A DNA stretch of 45,296 nt, taken from contig JAJYDM010000007.1 of the NCBI GenBank assembly GCA_021777475.1, positions 1-45,296 of the forward strand. Reading direction: 5' to 3'. The notes below the pieces were generated by a model. It did no database searches. It was not told the origin of the DNA and was given only the letters and a program-made list of their open reading frames with translations. Both the position numbers and the translations under genes were made by a program. Below are positions 23,358-32,191 of this stretch, in pieces (position 1 is the first letter of the stretch; the number at the start of each line of letters is the position of its first letter). This DNA is from Actinomycetes bacterium (GTDB taxonomy: Bacteria > Actinomycetota > Acidimicrobiia > Acidimicrobiales > Acidimicrobiaceae).

Positions 23358-24446
23358 CTAAGCCTTGACACCCTGTCTGAAGGTGAAGTTATATACGCCC
23401 GGCGCTGCCGAGAAACTGACCGGCTGCCCATTTGCGGTGATGGTAAGGACACCTACATTTCCTGTACGAATCCACATCGAGCTAGTGAGGGTAAACGTCT
23501 TGCTTCCGCCACTTGGAATTATCCCTTCCCATAGCACCTTCGACCCCGGTGCAACGGACTCTTCGACCCAAGCTGGCGCAGAGGCACTAATCCCTATAGT
23601 GATTGAAGGCGAGTTCACAAAATAAGTTGCACCCACATTATCAGCCGTCGTCGGCGTCAGAGGGCCTGCAGGAGCTATAGGTGCCTCGGTAGTGGCCGTA
23701 GTCGACTTTGACTTGCCTATTGGTTTCGTCGAAGTTACCGAAACCGAACTTTTGCCCGACGTATTTGGATTTGAGGAGTTCAAGGAAACCACAACAGCCC
23801 CGAAACCCACGAGCACGATCACCGATGCCGCCGCCAGGATCTTGGTGTTGAACCGCCGGTCGAATCCAAAAACTCGAGCACCTGGTGGCTCCTCAGCTGC
23901 CTCTTGCGCCGCATCATCGAATCGGAGGACCTCGGTATGTACTTTCGAACCACCTGGTCTAGCGCTTGAGCTCAACCGCGCACGCCTTTGCACTGGAACC
24001 GATTTCTCCATGGGCACCACGGGCATCTCAGCATCGAGCGGAGCATCATCCGTGTGCGGCTTCGCTTGAATCTGAGAGGCCTGCATTTCATTGGCATGAC
24101 GTTCACCAAGGTATGGGCTCTTGTTTGATGGGCGACCTCTCCTAGATGTACCAGAAGTTGCAGAACCCGCCCGGTATACACGTCTCTTAGATGAGGAGGG
24201 CCCTTTTACTCCGGTGGCTTTGCCGACGACCCTTACATGTGATGGAAGTGACGTGAAACTGTCGGACCCAGCCTCAGCGACACCGTCATCCGAGTGGTTT
24301 TCAGATTTAACGACACCAGACAGTTGATCCATATGCTGGTGAAAACTGGCAATGGATTTCTTTTCCGATCGAGCCCTCGATGAAAGCGCAGCTCCAAGGA
24401 AAATTACAACTACCAATACTAATAATGCCAAAACAAATAAAGCCAA
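23358..24446 (-). CDS. Two-TM protein with RodZ C-terminal-like (DUF4115) domain
   Basis: A 362-residue protein: an N-terminal membrane segment (1-22), a long charged and disordered middle (25-200), a second TM (~203-222), a Ser/Thr-rich linker and a C-terminal beta domain (~278-355) with AWVEESVAPGSKVLWEG, TSSMWIRTGNVGVLTITANG, the pattern of the DUF4115 domain of RodZ. The HTH domain that starts RodZ is absent. The TTG start is well supported by GGAGG six bases upstream. A role in cell shape or envelope is only suggested by the domain. Downstream of rfbC on the same strand. Confidence 0.72.
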   Translation of the reverse strand: MALFVLALLVLVVVIFLGAALSSRARSEKKSIASFHQHMDQLSGVVKSENHSDDGVAEAGSDSFTSLPSHVRVVGKATGVKGPSSSKRRVYRAGSATSGTSRRGRPSNKSPYLGERHANEMQASQIQAKPHTDDAPLDAEMPVVPMEKSVPVQRRARLSSSARPGGSKVHTEVLRFDDAAQEAAEEPPGARVFGFDRRFNTKILAAASVIVLVGFGAVVVSLNSSNPNTSGKSSVSVTSTKPIGKSKSTTATTEAPIAPAGPLTPTTADNVGATYFVNSPSITIGISASAPAWVEESVAPGSKVLWEGIIPSGGSKTFTLTSSMWIRTGNVGVLTITANGQPVSFSAAPGVYNFTFRQGVKA

Positions 24447-24584
24447 CTCTTACCTCCGGACTTACCGTCGCTAGAGCAGGTACAACAACTAAGGCCCCGT
24501 TTTCACGATATTTGGCAAAAAGTAAGAACACACAAAGACAATGACATGTGGGAACCTATGAATCCTCACTTAAAGGGTATCTGA

Positions 24585-25136
24585 TCAGGATCGCATTACT
24601 GCACGTGGAAGCAAATACTCCTTGATATCTCTTCTGAGAGGGTTTTTTGCGTCTCTCGGTGAGTAAATCGGCGAATCAACCGCCCACCTAGCGCCGATTT
24701 CAGGATCGTCCCATGCAACGCCAAGTTCGTCAGAGGGATTGTAGTAACTGTCCACAAGATATGTCAGGGTCATGTCGGTGATGGCCGCGAAGCCGTGGGC
24801 AACTCCGGGTGGAATGAAGATACCGATTTCGTTCGAATCACCCGCTTCGATCTCCAGAGTTCTGCCTTCGGTCTCGGATCCAACTCTCAAATCATGGAGG
24901 ACAACCTGGGCTCTGCCCCGGAGAACATACCAGTAGTCGGCTTGATGGAGATGGTAGTGCAGTCCTACTAGCGATCCAGAAGTCTTGTCGGATCGCGACC
25001 CCTGAACCATTTCTCTACCAAGGGGAAACCATGAACGCCTGTAACTCTCGAGAAAACGACCACGGTCATCGGCAAACGACTGAGGTTCAACAATCATCAC
25101 ATCTGCTATCCGTTCAGATTCATACACCTTGGCCAC
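24585..25136 (-). CDS. rfbC: dTDP-4-dehydrorhamnose 3,5-epimerase family protein
   Basis: A 183-residue cupin of the RmlC type, acting on dTDP-4-keto-6-deoxyglucose for rhamnose-like sugars of surface polysaccharide. Visible: DDRGRFLESYR, SGSLVGLHYH (catalytic His), YWYVLRGRAQVVLHDLR, IPPGVAHGF, YYNP and WDDP. I choose the GTG at 25136 because GAGG lies six bases upstream; TTG at 25142 is the longer option. No rmlA, rmlB or rmlD is nearby, so the pathway must be completed elsewhere or the protein may be a family variant. Confidence 0.87.
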   Translation of the reverse strand: MAKVYESERIADVMIVEPQSFADDRGRFLESYRRSWFPLGREMVQGSRSDKTSGSLVGLHYHLHQADYWYVLRGRAQVVLHDLRVGSETEGRTLEIEAGDSNEIGIFIPPGVAHGFAAITDMTLTYLVDSYYNPSDELGVAWDDPEIGARWAVDSPIYSPRDAKNPLRRDIKEYLLPRAVMRS

Positions 25137-25305
25137 ATTCAACCTCGCCTTGCAATTTGGTCCGACACTCTTCGCTGAGATCTTACAAGGAGAAACTGAC
25201 GTTTACCATATCGCCAGCGACAGTCCGCCGACGACAACCTGAACAACCGCAAGAACTCAAAATTCTCGCATTACCTACATTGCATAGCCGGACCAGAAGG
25301 AGCGG

Positions 25306-25806
25306 TCAGGTGTCCCGAAGCTGAATAAACCCGCCAAAATTTCCACGAAAATAGGCCAAAGGCTCATTGACGTGGTCGACTTGCCCCACGGCAACAACTC
25401 TGCCGATCGCTATTAGGTGATCTTCGACCTCAATTGATTGCACAAGTTCGCAGTCGAGCCAGACCAATGCCGCGTTCAGTACCGGATTGCCACTTTCGCG
25501 AGACATCCATGAATGAGTCGTGAAACGGATGCTCGGATCCATGAATGCGAAGTCTCGGGCAATCCGGGCCGAATCAGTACCAAGAATATTCACGCAAAAC
25601 TTCTGGCGCATTGCAATGGTGGAAAAGGTTCGCGAAGTTCGCGCCAATGAAATCAATATTGTCGGTGGGTCAAGAGATAAGGAAGTAAAACTTTGACAGG
25701 TAAAACCCACCGGACCCTCATCAGAGGCTGCGGTGACAACCGTGATGCCGGTTACGAACGAACCTACGGCCTTTTTATAGTCCTCGACGCTGAATTCACC
25801 TACCAC
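25306..25806 (-). CDS. Flavin reductase-like domain protein
   Basis: A 166-residue FMN-binding split-barrel protein of the HpaC/HsaB type, which supplies reduced flavin to a monooxygenase. Typical segments: VGSFVTGITVVTA, GFTCQSFTSLSLDPPTILISL, FCVNIL, and a C-terminal PLAYFRGNFGGF. GTG start with AGGTGA upstream. It lies 42 bp downstream of the MBL hydrolase on the same strand, so the two may be cotranscribed. No monooxygenase partner is visible, so its partner is unknown. Confidence 0.9.
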   Translation of the reverse strand: MVGEFSVEDYKKAVGSFVTGITVVTAASDEGPVGFTCQSFTSLSLDPPTILISLARTSRTFSTIAMRQKFCVNILGTDSARIARDFAFMDPSIRFTTHSWMSRESGNPVLNAALVWLDCELVQSIEVEDHLIAIGRVVAVGQVDHVNEPLAYFRGNFGGFIQLRDT

Positions 25807-25848
25807 CCAATCACCTCGACTACGGCTACCGAAGTTCTCAAATCAAAA

Positions 25849-26703
25849 CTACTGGATTTGAACAGTCTTGCCTTCGCGGGCCGCAAAAACATGGATCGCA
25901 CCCTTCGACCCACTGTCCTGATAGTGCCGCTCAATCGACTCCAGCTCCGTGTCAGACCTGCTCGGATCGTGGTGGAAGAACGCCAATGCCTTAACGTTAG
26001 ATTGAGCCGCGACCTCCAATGCATAGTCGTACGTCGAATGGCCCCAATGTGCCTTTTCCGCAAACTCAGCAAGCGTATATTGAGCATCGTGGATCAAAAT
26101 GTTGGCGTTTGCACATAGGTCCAGGACCGAATCCTTGACAGTCGCATTGTCCGCAGGCGCTTGATGGTCAGGCATAAACACGACTACCTTTTCGTCAACT
26201 TCTATCCGGTAAGCAAAGGTCGCATTTGTGTGGTCTACAAGACATGGAACAACCTTCGGACTTCCGGGCTGGTCAAGAACAATGCCACCGCCATCGAGGG
26301 TCTCGATGGCTATTTCGCCGCTCAGCTCTGCCAGAACAATCGGAAAATATGGTGAACCGATTAGGGTCCGTAGGCTTTCAGCTAATTCGATGCCATTTTC
26401 ACTAGGCCCATAGACGGCCAACCTTGCTCCTTTTCTATCTATCGGCGCAAAAAATGGAAGGCCTTGGATATGATCAAAGTGCAGATGAGAAAGTAGTGCG
26501 GTGCCGAAAAAGGAACCGTCAAGCGGCTGGTGCGCCGCAAATCTGGTCAGGCCAGTCCCCAAATCCAATATCAGCGGAAATTTACCATCTACGTCGGCGT
26601 CAGCGTAGAGAACCACACAAGAAGTGTTTCCACCAAATTTCAAATTCTCTCGATTAGGAGTCGGGTGTGACCCTCTGACTCCAAAAAATTCAAGCCTCGC
26701 CAT
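25849..26703 (-). CDS. Metallo-beta-lactamase fold hydrolase (PDE/RNase Z-like)
   Basis: A 284-residue MBL-fold protein with an intact HLHFDH metal motif (~93-98), an N-terminal GVRGSHPTP and GGNTSCV segment, a His in the VDHTN region, Asp in MPDHQ, His in HWGHST and a C-terminal FFHHDPSRSD. This arrangement is common in bacterial MBL proteins annotated near phosphodiesterases. A phosphodiesterase-like role is possible but unproven. ATG start. First gene of a likely pair with the flavin reductase. Confidence 0.85.
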   Translation of the reverse strand: MARLEFFGVRGSHPTPNRENLKFGGNTSCVVLYADADVDGKFPLILDLGTGLTRFAAHQPLDGSFFGTALLSHLHFDHIQGLPFFAPIDRKGARLAVYGPSENGIELAESLRTLIGSPYFPIVLAELSGEIAIETLDGGGIVLDQPGSPKVVPCLVDHTNATFAYRIEVDEKVVVFMPDHQAPADNATVKDSVLDLCANANILIHDAQYTLAEFAEKAHWGHSTYDYALEVAAQSNVKALAFFHHDPSRSDTELESIERHYQDSGSKGAIHVFAAREGKTVQIQ

Positions 26704-26935
26704 GGGTACCTACCACCATAGCCACAATTTCGAAGAACCCAAAATTCCCCAATTCGAGAAAGACAGCGGAATACGTCGACGATTGAAATGAACCGAAATG
26801 ACGGCAATGAGTTTTGGAACCCTCAGGCAATATGTATCAAATGCCGATTGACAAGTCCCAGCAACTCTCCCCATGGCAATCTCTGTCATCTGCCGTATTT
26901 ATGGCATCAGGATGAAACCATGGTCCGCCGAAGAT

Positions 26936-27448
26936 TTAGCTCCAGTTTGCGTCAGTATAAGGACGCTTGCGCGCAGGTGCAAAATCCTTTTTCCAAACCA
27001 TCACCTTGCGCTTGAAATAGCAGACCTCAAGCCCATCTTGGTTGAATCCCTTGGTCTCAACCGAAACAATGCCCCTATCTGGCTTCGACTTGGACTCGGC
27101 TACCTCCAAGACCCTGGTCTCAGCATAAATAGTGTCTCCATGAAACGTCGGGTGAAGGTGCTTCAGGGATTCGACCTCAAGGTTCGCAATTGCCGCGCCA
27201 CTGATATCTGGAACACTCATACCCAGTACCAGAGAGTAAACAAGATTTCCCACGACCACGTTCCTCTTTTGGACTGTCTCGTTCTCGGCAAAATAGGTGT
27301 TCGTATGCAGAGGATGGTGATTCATAGTGATCATGCAAAAAAGATGGTCATCTGCCTCGGTAATGGTCTTCCCCGGCCAATGACGGTAAATGTCACCGGG
27401 TTTGAAGTCTTCAAGGTAGGCCCCAAAAGGCCTTTCATAAATTGTCAT
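26936..27448 (-). CDS. mch: Mesaconyl-CoA hydratase (single-hotdog MaoC family)
   Basis: A 170-residue MaoC-type hotdog protein. HWPGKTITEADDHLFCMITMNHHPLHTN contains the hydratase Asp/His pair, and NLVYSLVLGMSVPDISGAAIANLE plus the following HPTFHGDTIYAET segment are, from memory, nearly the same as in actinobacterial ethylmalonyl-CoA pathway proteins. The reaction is hydration of mesaconyl-CoA to beta-methylmalyl-CoA. ATG start two bases after the stop of the DUF6941 gene, so the two form an operon. Methylsuccinyl-CoA dehydrogenase and malyl-CoA lyase are within 5 kb, which supports the assignment. Confidence 0.83.
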   Translation of the reverse strand: MTIYERPFGAYLEDFKPGDIYRHWPGKTITEADDHLFCMITMNHHPLHTNTYFAENETVQKRNVVVGNLVYSLVLGMSVPDISGAAIANLEVESLKHLHPTFHGDTIYAETRVLEVAESKSKPDRGIVSVETKGFNQDGLEVCYFKRKVMVWKKDFAPARKRPYTDANWS

Positions 27449-27450
27449 AG

Positions 27451-27906
27451 TTACTGAACTCCCGGAACTTGACCTAGACCTACGTCATCCAATGATCTTG
27501 TTGAGAAAGAGAGAACCCAGTCTTCATCAGACTGACCGTCAACGATGAGTTTCCAGTTGAAGCGCTGACCGGGATTGAACGGCAAGGGACCGATGTTCAC
27601 AGCCATATTCACAGAGACTGGAGCTCCCTCTACGGCCCCTTGAGGGCGACCCACCTGGAAGTCACCTCTCACCTCCACTGGCCTAGGCCCTTCTGGGGTG
27701 TCAAAGACGACTTCCTTGCCATCCGCATCCTCAAGGTACAGTTCCCAATGGTGCGGATCTTCGAGTTCCGTCCACGACACGTCCAGCTTCAAAGCTATCG
27801 CCATGGGTGTCGGCTGTGGGCCTACCACCGTCCAGCCGCCACCCAATATGAATAGCTTCCCCTCTGCCACTAAGGCAGAGTCACAAAGTAACATCATCGC
27901 ATTCAC
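27451..27906 (-). CDS. DUF6941-type conserved protein, function unknown
   Basis: A 151-residue protein with LLCDSALVAEGKLFILGGGWTVVG near the start and a beta-rich body ending in the segment PGQRFNWKLIVDGQ. This is the pattern of the DUF6941 family, whose function is not known. The GTG start at 27906 is eight bases after TAGTGT, consistent with a leaderless transcript; ATG at 27897 or 27894 are alternatives. It leads the operon with mch (2-bp gap) and is divergent from a methyltransferase with only 24 bp between the two starts. Confidence 0.75.
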   Translation of the reverse strand: MNAMMLLCDSALVAEGKLFILGGGWTVVGPQPTPMAIALKLDVSWTELEDPHHWELYLEDADGKEVVFDTPEGPRPVEVRGDFQVGRPQGAVEGAPVSVNMAVNIGPLPFNPGQRFNWKLIVDGQSDEDWVLSFSTRSLDDVGLGQVPGVQ

Positions 27907-27930
27907 GGCTTATTACACTAGCGTGAAGTT

Positions 27931-28590
27931 ATGGCGAATCGTGTGGCAATTGAACTAAGAGACGACGTTTACCGAAGACCTCTAGAAACCGCGACGGAAC
28001 GACTCGGAATAGGCACTGGCTGGAAATGCGTAGACGTCGGCGCGGGAGGTGGAGACGTAAGCGTTGCGCTTGGAAAGATTGTTGGGCCATCGGGCAGGGT
28101 GTTTGCGGTGGATATCGACCCCCAACGTCGAGACCAGGTTGCCGAGATTGCAGCACGCGAAACTCAGGTAATCGCACTCACTCAGGCGGCAGAAGAAATG
28201 GTGCTGCCGGAAAAGGTCGACCTGGCGTTCTGCAGGTTCCTGCTTCTCCAGGTGATTGACCCGAGAAGAGTGATCGAACGCATGGCAAGCGTAGTAAAGA
28301 ACGGCGGGTGGATTGTCATTCAAGAAGCAATCACCTCAGCCGGTCGTGTCGGTGAAGCTCCAATCAGTGCTCTCAGCAGCTCTATGAAACATCCGGACAT
28401 AGGGATCATGGTTCCACAACTTGTCAATCGACTTGGATTAGAGATGACCGACTGCTGGGCCGAGGCACCGGTCGGTTTGGGTGACACTTCTGTTTCCAGG
28501 TATCTCGAAGCCATGACCGATGTTCTGGTTGTGGACGAACCCGTTATGCTGCCGCCAGTCGTGACCACAATTGCCCGGGTGACCACATAG
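27931..28590 (+). CDS. Class I SAM-dependent methyltransferase
   Basis: A 219-residue Rossmann-fold methyltransferase. Motif I is VDVGAGGGDVS (~35-45), motif II VFAVDIDPQ (~57-65), followed by AAEEMVLPEKVDLAFCRFLLLQV and NGGWIVIQEA, the normal order of class I enzymes. The substrate cannot be told. ATG start with no good ribosome site; TAGCGT or TACACT upstream could be a -10 of a leaderless or very short leader transcript. Starts 24 bp from the divergent DUF6941 gene. Confidence 0.85.
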   Translation: MANRVAIELRDDVYRRPLETATERLGIGTGWKCVDVGAGGGDVSVALGKIVGPSGRVFAVDIDPQRRDQVAEIAARETQVIALTQAAEEMVLPEKVDLAFCRFLLLQVIDPRRVIERMASVVKNGGWIVIQEAITSAGRVGEAPISALSSSMKHPDIGIMVPQLVNRLGLEMTDCWAEAPVGLGDTSVSRYLEAMTDVLVVDEPVMLPPVVTTIARVTT

Positions 28591-28659
28591 ATACCTTGCC
28601 TTCATAGGTTTGGCTTCGCCAATTAGCCAGCTACCGGCTCGAAGGTATATTCTTTCTGT

Positions 28660-30249
28660 ATGTTCGAGCCTGATATCCAATACGCAGCGCAAGTCGTTGA
28701 AAATGCAAAAAATATTGTCGACAGGGCAATACAGCGGCTTGCCGCCGAGGGCGATCCAGATCAGCATCAGGTTGTCGCCTATGACCTAGCTCATATCGCC
28801 TCCGGCGTTGAGGCGTCTCGCGCCATACTTGACTATGGCGCCAAAGGTAGCGTCGAAGCAAAGCTCGTGTGCGTCTTCATCGCCGATGTGGCTCACGATC
28901 TTGCCTCAAAGACCTTTGGCCGTGAAAAGGAATGGGGTGTTGAATCGAATTCCTTGGACGAACTCCGCAAGTTCGCAAACAAGTACAGGGACCCACAATT
29001 TGTTGCGTCAGTGGCCATGTCATCGGGTCCGCTGCACCTAGATCCCGAGTTCGCAATGGTGAGGGACTCATTTCGCAGATTCGCCACCGACAAGATCGTC
29101 CCACGGGCTGACCGCATTCACAGAGAAAATCAGGACATTCCTGAGGACATCATTTCCGGACTGGCCGAGATGGGCGCCTTCGGACTGTCAATCCCTGAAG
29201 AATTCGGCGGATTCGCCTCGGGCGGCGGCCACGATTACACAGCAATGGTTATTGCCACTGAGGAGCTGTCAAGGGCTTCTCTCGGCGCGGGCGGCTCCTT
29301 GATAACCCGGCCAGAAATTCTGGCCCGAGCGCTGATCAGAGGCGGCACCCCCGATCAGAAGAACCACTGGCTCCCAAAACTCGCAATGGCAGAAGTGCTG
29401 GCTGCCGTGGCGGTAACGGAACCCGACTACGGATCTGATGTGGCCAACCTGACCACTTCCGCGGTGCGGGTCGAGGACGGATGGCTGGTAAATGGGGTAA
29501 AAACCTGGTGCACATTCGCAGCACGAGCGGATGTGCTAATGCTTCTGGCCAGAACGGATCCAGACCGGTCAAAAGCACACAGAGGATTATCACTCTTCAT
29601 TGTTGAAAAGCCCCGGGGCGATGGTAGAGGATTCGTGTTCAACCAGGACCCCCGTCCGTCAGGTAATACAGGGCGGATGGAGGGCAGGCCGATCGAGACC
29701 ATCGGTTACCGTGGCATGCACTCATATGAAATATCATTCGAAAACTGGTGGATTCCTGCGAACTCCCTCGTTGGAATGGACGATGGACTGGGCAAGGGAT
29801 TTTACTTCCAAATGGAAGGTTTCGAGAACGGACGTATCCAGACCGCGGCCAGAGCCGTCGGCGTCATGCAGGCGGCCTATGAAGCTGCAGTGGACTATGC
29901 AAACAACCGCAAAGTATTCGGACAGCCGATCATGGACTATGAACTCACGCAGGCGAAGCTGGGCCGCATGGCTGCGATAATACAGGCGTCCCGACAGTTC
30001 GCATACCACGTTGCAAATCTGATGGCCAAGGGAGAGGGATCATTGGAAGCCTCAATGGTCAAAGCTTACGTTTGCCGAGCCGCGGAATGGGTCACTCGGG
30101 AAGCCATGCAAATCCATGGTGGAATGGGTTATGCTGAAGAATTTTCTGTCAGCAGGTACTTCGTGGATGCCAGAGTGCTGTCAATATTCGAGGGGGCGGA
30201 CGAGACCCTGTCACTAAAAGTGATCGCTCGAAAGCTTATCAAGCAGTAA
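28660..30249 (+). CDS. mcd: (2S)-methylsuccinyl-CoA dehydrogenase (probable)
   Basis: A 529-residue acyl-CoA dehydrogenase with an extra helical N-terminal domain of about 130 residues before the usual fold (LDPEFAMVRDSFRRFA onward). This extension marks methylsuccinyl-CoA dehydrogenase of the ethylmalonyl-CoA pathway, which makes mesaconyl-CoA. Further signs: AVTEPDYGSDVANL, VNGVKTWCTFAARADV, NNRKVFGQPI and a C-terminal catalytic Glu in IFEGADETLSLKVI. The ATG is eight bases after TATATT with no Shine-Dalgarno sequence, suggesting a leaderless mRNA. Mesaconyl-CoA hydratase and malyl/methylmalyl-CoA lyase genes flank it on the other strand. Confidence 0.87.
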   Translation: MFEPDIQYAAQVVENAKNIVDRAIQRLAAEGDPDQHQVVAYDLAHIASGVEASRAILDYGAKGSVEAKLVCVFIADVAHDLASKTFGREKEWGVESNSLDELRKFANKYRDPQFVASVAMSSGPLHLDPEFAMVRDSFRRFATDKIVPRADRIHRENQDIPEDIISGLAEMGAFGLSIPEEFGGFASGGGHDYTAMVIATEELSRASLGAGGSLITRPEILARALIRGGTPDQKNHWLPKLAMAEVLAAVAVTEPDYGSDVANLTTSAVRVEDGWLVNGVKTWCTFAARADVLMLLARTDPDRSKAHRGLSLFIVEKPRGDGRGFVFNQDPRPSGNTGRMEGRPIETIGYRGMHSYEISFENWWIPANSLVGMDDGLGKGFYFQMEGFENGRIQTAARAVGVMQAAYEAAVDYANNRKVFGQPIMDYELTQAKLGRMAAIIQASRQFAYHVANLMAKGEGSLEASMVKAYVCRAAEWVTREAMQIHGGMGYAEEFSVSRYFVDARVLSIFEGADETLSLKVIARKLIKQ

Positions 30250-30375
30250 ATCTTCAGCCGCATAAACTTCCCGGGGAGCATCCAGGCCGATGACTTCAAC
30301 GTCTTGATCTTTGCTCCTTCGTCTATGGTACTCTTGAGTTGACATTTTCAGGAGCATCCGAGGGAGTCGTACATC

Positions 30376-31167
30376 TTGAACTTCGTAAGGCAGCGCCTTG
30401 CCACGATACTCCTCGTCATAGGTCTCATTTTGGCCTGGATATGTCTCACGGCAGTCGTAATTCGGCAAACGCTTCTGCTTTCCGCGAAGATCCCAAGCTA
30501 CGCAACCACGGCACTAAAAAATCCGACTGTCAGATCCGCAGTGAGCGACTTGATCGTGAAATCTGTAAAACACTCTTATCCGGTTCTCTCGCAGATTCCC
30601 ACAGCTCAGTTGAACACGGCCGTCGATCGGGCATTGACTCAACCGGCCGTGGCATACGAATTCGCAAACGTCACACTGCAGATTCAGCAGCATTTTATTG
30701 GACTGAGCAATCAGCAAATTGTATTGGGAGGCCCGGCACTGTCCACAGCCGTAGCCCAGATCATTTCACCAAACAATCCCACACAACGGCAACTGATCGA
30801 AAAGATCCCATTTACCTATGCCATTTCCACCAGTTCAATTCCATCAATTGGAAAATACTTTCAATGGATCGGTAACCTCATAAGCGTTTCGGCATACAGC
30901 GGTGCAGTGCTTCTGGTATCAGCCATCGCCGTATCCGCAAAGAAAAACAGGACACTTAGGAAGATCGGAATCGCCTTCATAATGTTCTCGGCATTCGAAG
31001 TAGCCGTATTCTGGTTGCTTCCAAAGTACGTGCTTTCACACTTTCACAGCGGACCCGAAGTGGTGGTTTCCGGAATAATGGCAGCGGCCGGCAGCGCCAT
31101 AGTGCCGATATACGTTGGAGTGTTGGGAGCCGGGATCGCCTTTACTGCTGTATCACTTCTCATATAG
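30376..31167 (+). CDS. Integral membrane protein, function unknown
   Basis: A 263-residue protein with a first TM at about 9-31, a large soluble loop (~35-160) with repeated Val/Ser/Gln-rich helices (PTVRSAVSDLIVKSV, AQLNTAVDRALTQPAV), and three further TMs (~165-185, 195-215, 232-262). This looks like actinobacterial membrane proteins with an extracytoplasmic helical domain, but I do not recognise a named function. TTG start at 30376 with AGGGAG nine bases upstream. Closed by a hairpin terminator shared with the convergent lyase gene. Confidence 0.75.
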   Translation: MNFVRQRLATILLVIGLILAWICLTAVVIRQTLLLSAKIPSYATTALKNPTVRSAVSDLIVKSVKHSYPVLSQIPTAQLNTAVDRALTQPAVAYEFANVTLQIQQHFIGLSNQQIVLGGPALSTAVAQIISPNNPTQRQLIEKIPFTYAISTSSIPSIGKYFQWIGNLISVSAYSGAVLLVSAIAVSAKKNRTLRKIGIAFIMFSAFEVAVFWLLPKYVLSHFHSGPEVVVSGIMAAAGSAIVPIYVGVLGAGIAFTAVSLLI

Positions 31168-31184
31168 ACTTAAAGACATTTCAA

Positions 31185-31220
31185 GTTGTGGCGGTCACCG
31201 AGTGTCGGGACCGCCACAAC
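31185..31220. terminator. Hairpin terminator between convergent genes
   Basis: GTTGTGGCGGTC (31185-31196) pairs perfectly with GACCGCCACAAC (31209-31220) around a 12-base loop, 17 bp after the membrane protein stop and 33 bp before the end of the lyase gene. The flanks (TCAA, CCAACTTTG) are only weakly T-rich, so termination on either strand is inferred from position. Confidence 0.7.
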
Positions 31221-31252
31221 CCAACTTTGTTCAAAGAATGTTAAAACTCGGA

Positions 31253-32191
31253 CTACTTTGTCGACCTGACCATGCCAGCACGTTCGCCGCGGCCGATGAA
31301 CTTTGTCGCCATCTTGCGACTGGCCTCGTCGATCATTTCGTCGCCAAACATGACAGCACCCATCAGGTCCACCTCGGTAGCAGCCTTGTAGGCGTCTAAA
31401 ATGTCCATCGCTTTGTCGAACTGCTCCTGCGATGGAGAGTACAGTTCATTGATCAGCGTCACCTGATCAGGATGGAGTGCCCATTTTCCGTCATAACCCA
31501 AAGTAACGGTCCTGTAGCAGTAATCCCTTAGAGCGTCGAGATCCCGAATCTTAAGGAACGGGCCATCAATGACCTGAAGGCCATTTGCACGGCCAGCCAT
31601 GAGGATCTTCGAGAAGACGTAGTTGAAGTGGTCACCTGGATACTCACTGATTTGAACACCGCCGGTCAAAACGGGCATCTCCATCGATGCTGCAAAATCG
31701 GCAGGACCGAAAACGATGGTCTCTAGCCGCGGAGAGGAAGCGCATATCTCCTCGACATTAATCAAGCCTTTGGTGGACTCAATTTGAGCCTCGATTCCTA
31801 TATGGCCTCTTGGAAGGCCAGAATTGATCTCAACCTGAGTGAGTAAAAGGTCCAAGGCTATGACGTCTGAGGCACTTTGAACCTTCGGAAGCATCACTTC
31901 ATCGAGGCGTTCGCCTGCTTGACCAACGACTTCGATTACGTCAGCGTATGTCCATCTGGTATCCCAGGCATTGACACGGACGCAAAGAACTCTGTCATCC
32001 CAGTCGAGTTCACGGATGGCACGGACAACCTGACCTCTAGCGGCTGGTTTTTCCAACGGCGCCACCGAATCCTCAAGATCGAGAAATGACATATCAGCCT
32101 TGATTGTGGGAGCCTTCTCCAAGAACCTTTGGGAAGACCCAGGTACCGACAGGCAAGATCGGCGCGGTAAATTACGGCTACGTTCGGACAT
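31253..32191 (-). CDS. mcl: Malyl-CoA / beta-methylmalyl-CoA lyase (HpcH/HpaI-CitE family)
   Basis: A 312-residue CitE-like CoA lyase that cleaves beta-methylmalyl-CoA to glyoxylate and propionyl-CoA (and malyl-CoA to acetyl-CoA and glyoxylate). Visible: RRSCLSVPGSSQRFLEKA, the metal Asp/Glu pair in FLDLEDSVAPLEK, VRVNAWDTRWTY, MLPKVQ, GIEAQIE, FGPADFAASM and GDEMIDEASRK, which closely follows actinobacterial pathway enzymes. The ATG at 32191 is exactly seven bases after a perfect TATAAT, so the transcript is probably leaderless; the longer TTG frame to 32233 is then excluded. Confidence 0.88.
   Translation of the reverse strand: MSERSRNLPRRSCLSVPGSSQRFLEKAPTIKADMSFLDLEDSVAPLEKPAARGQVVRAIRELDWDDRVLCVRVNAWDTRWTYADVIEVVGQAGERLDEVMLPKVQSASDVIALDLLLTQVEINSGLPRGHIGIEAQIESTKGLINVEEICASSPRLETIVFGPADFAASMEMPVLTGGVQISEYPGDHFNYVFSKILMAGRANGLQVIDGPFLKIRDLDALRDYCYRTVTLGYDGKWALHPDQVTLINELYSPSQEQFDKAMDILDAYKAATEVDLMGAVMFGDEMIDEASRKMATKFIGRGERAGMVRSTK

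Noticed and set aside
26873-27457. Plus-strand open frame of 194 codons
   Set aside because: Antisense to the mesaconyl-CoA hydratase gene; basic, Cys-rich translation without domain features.
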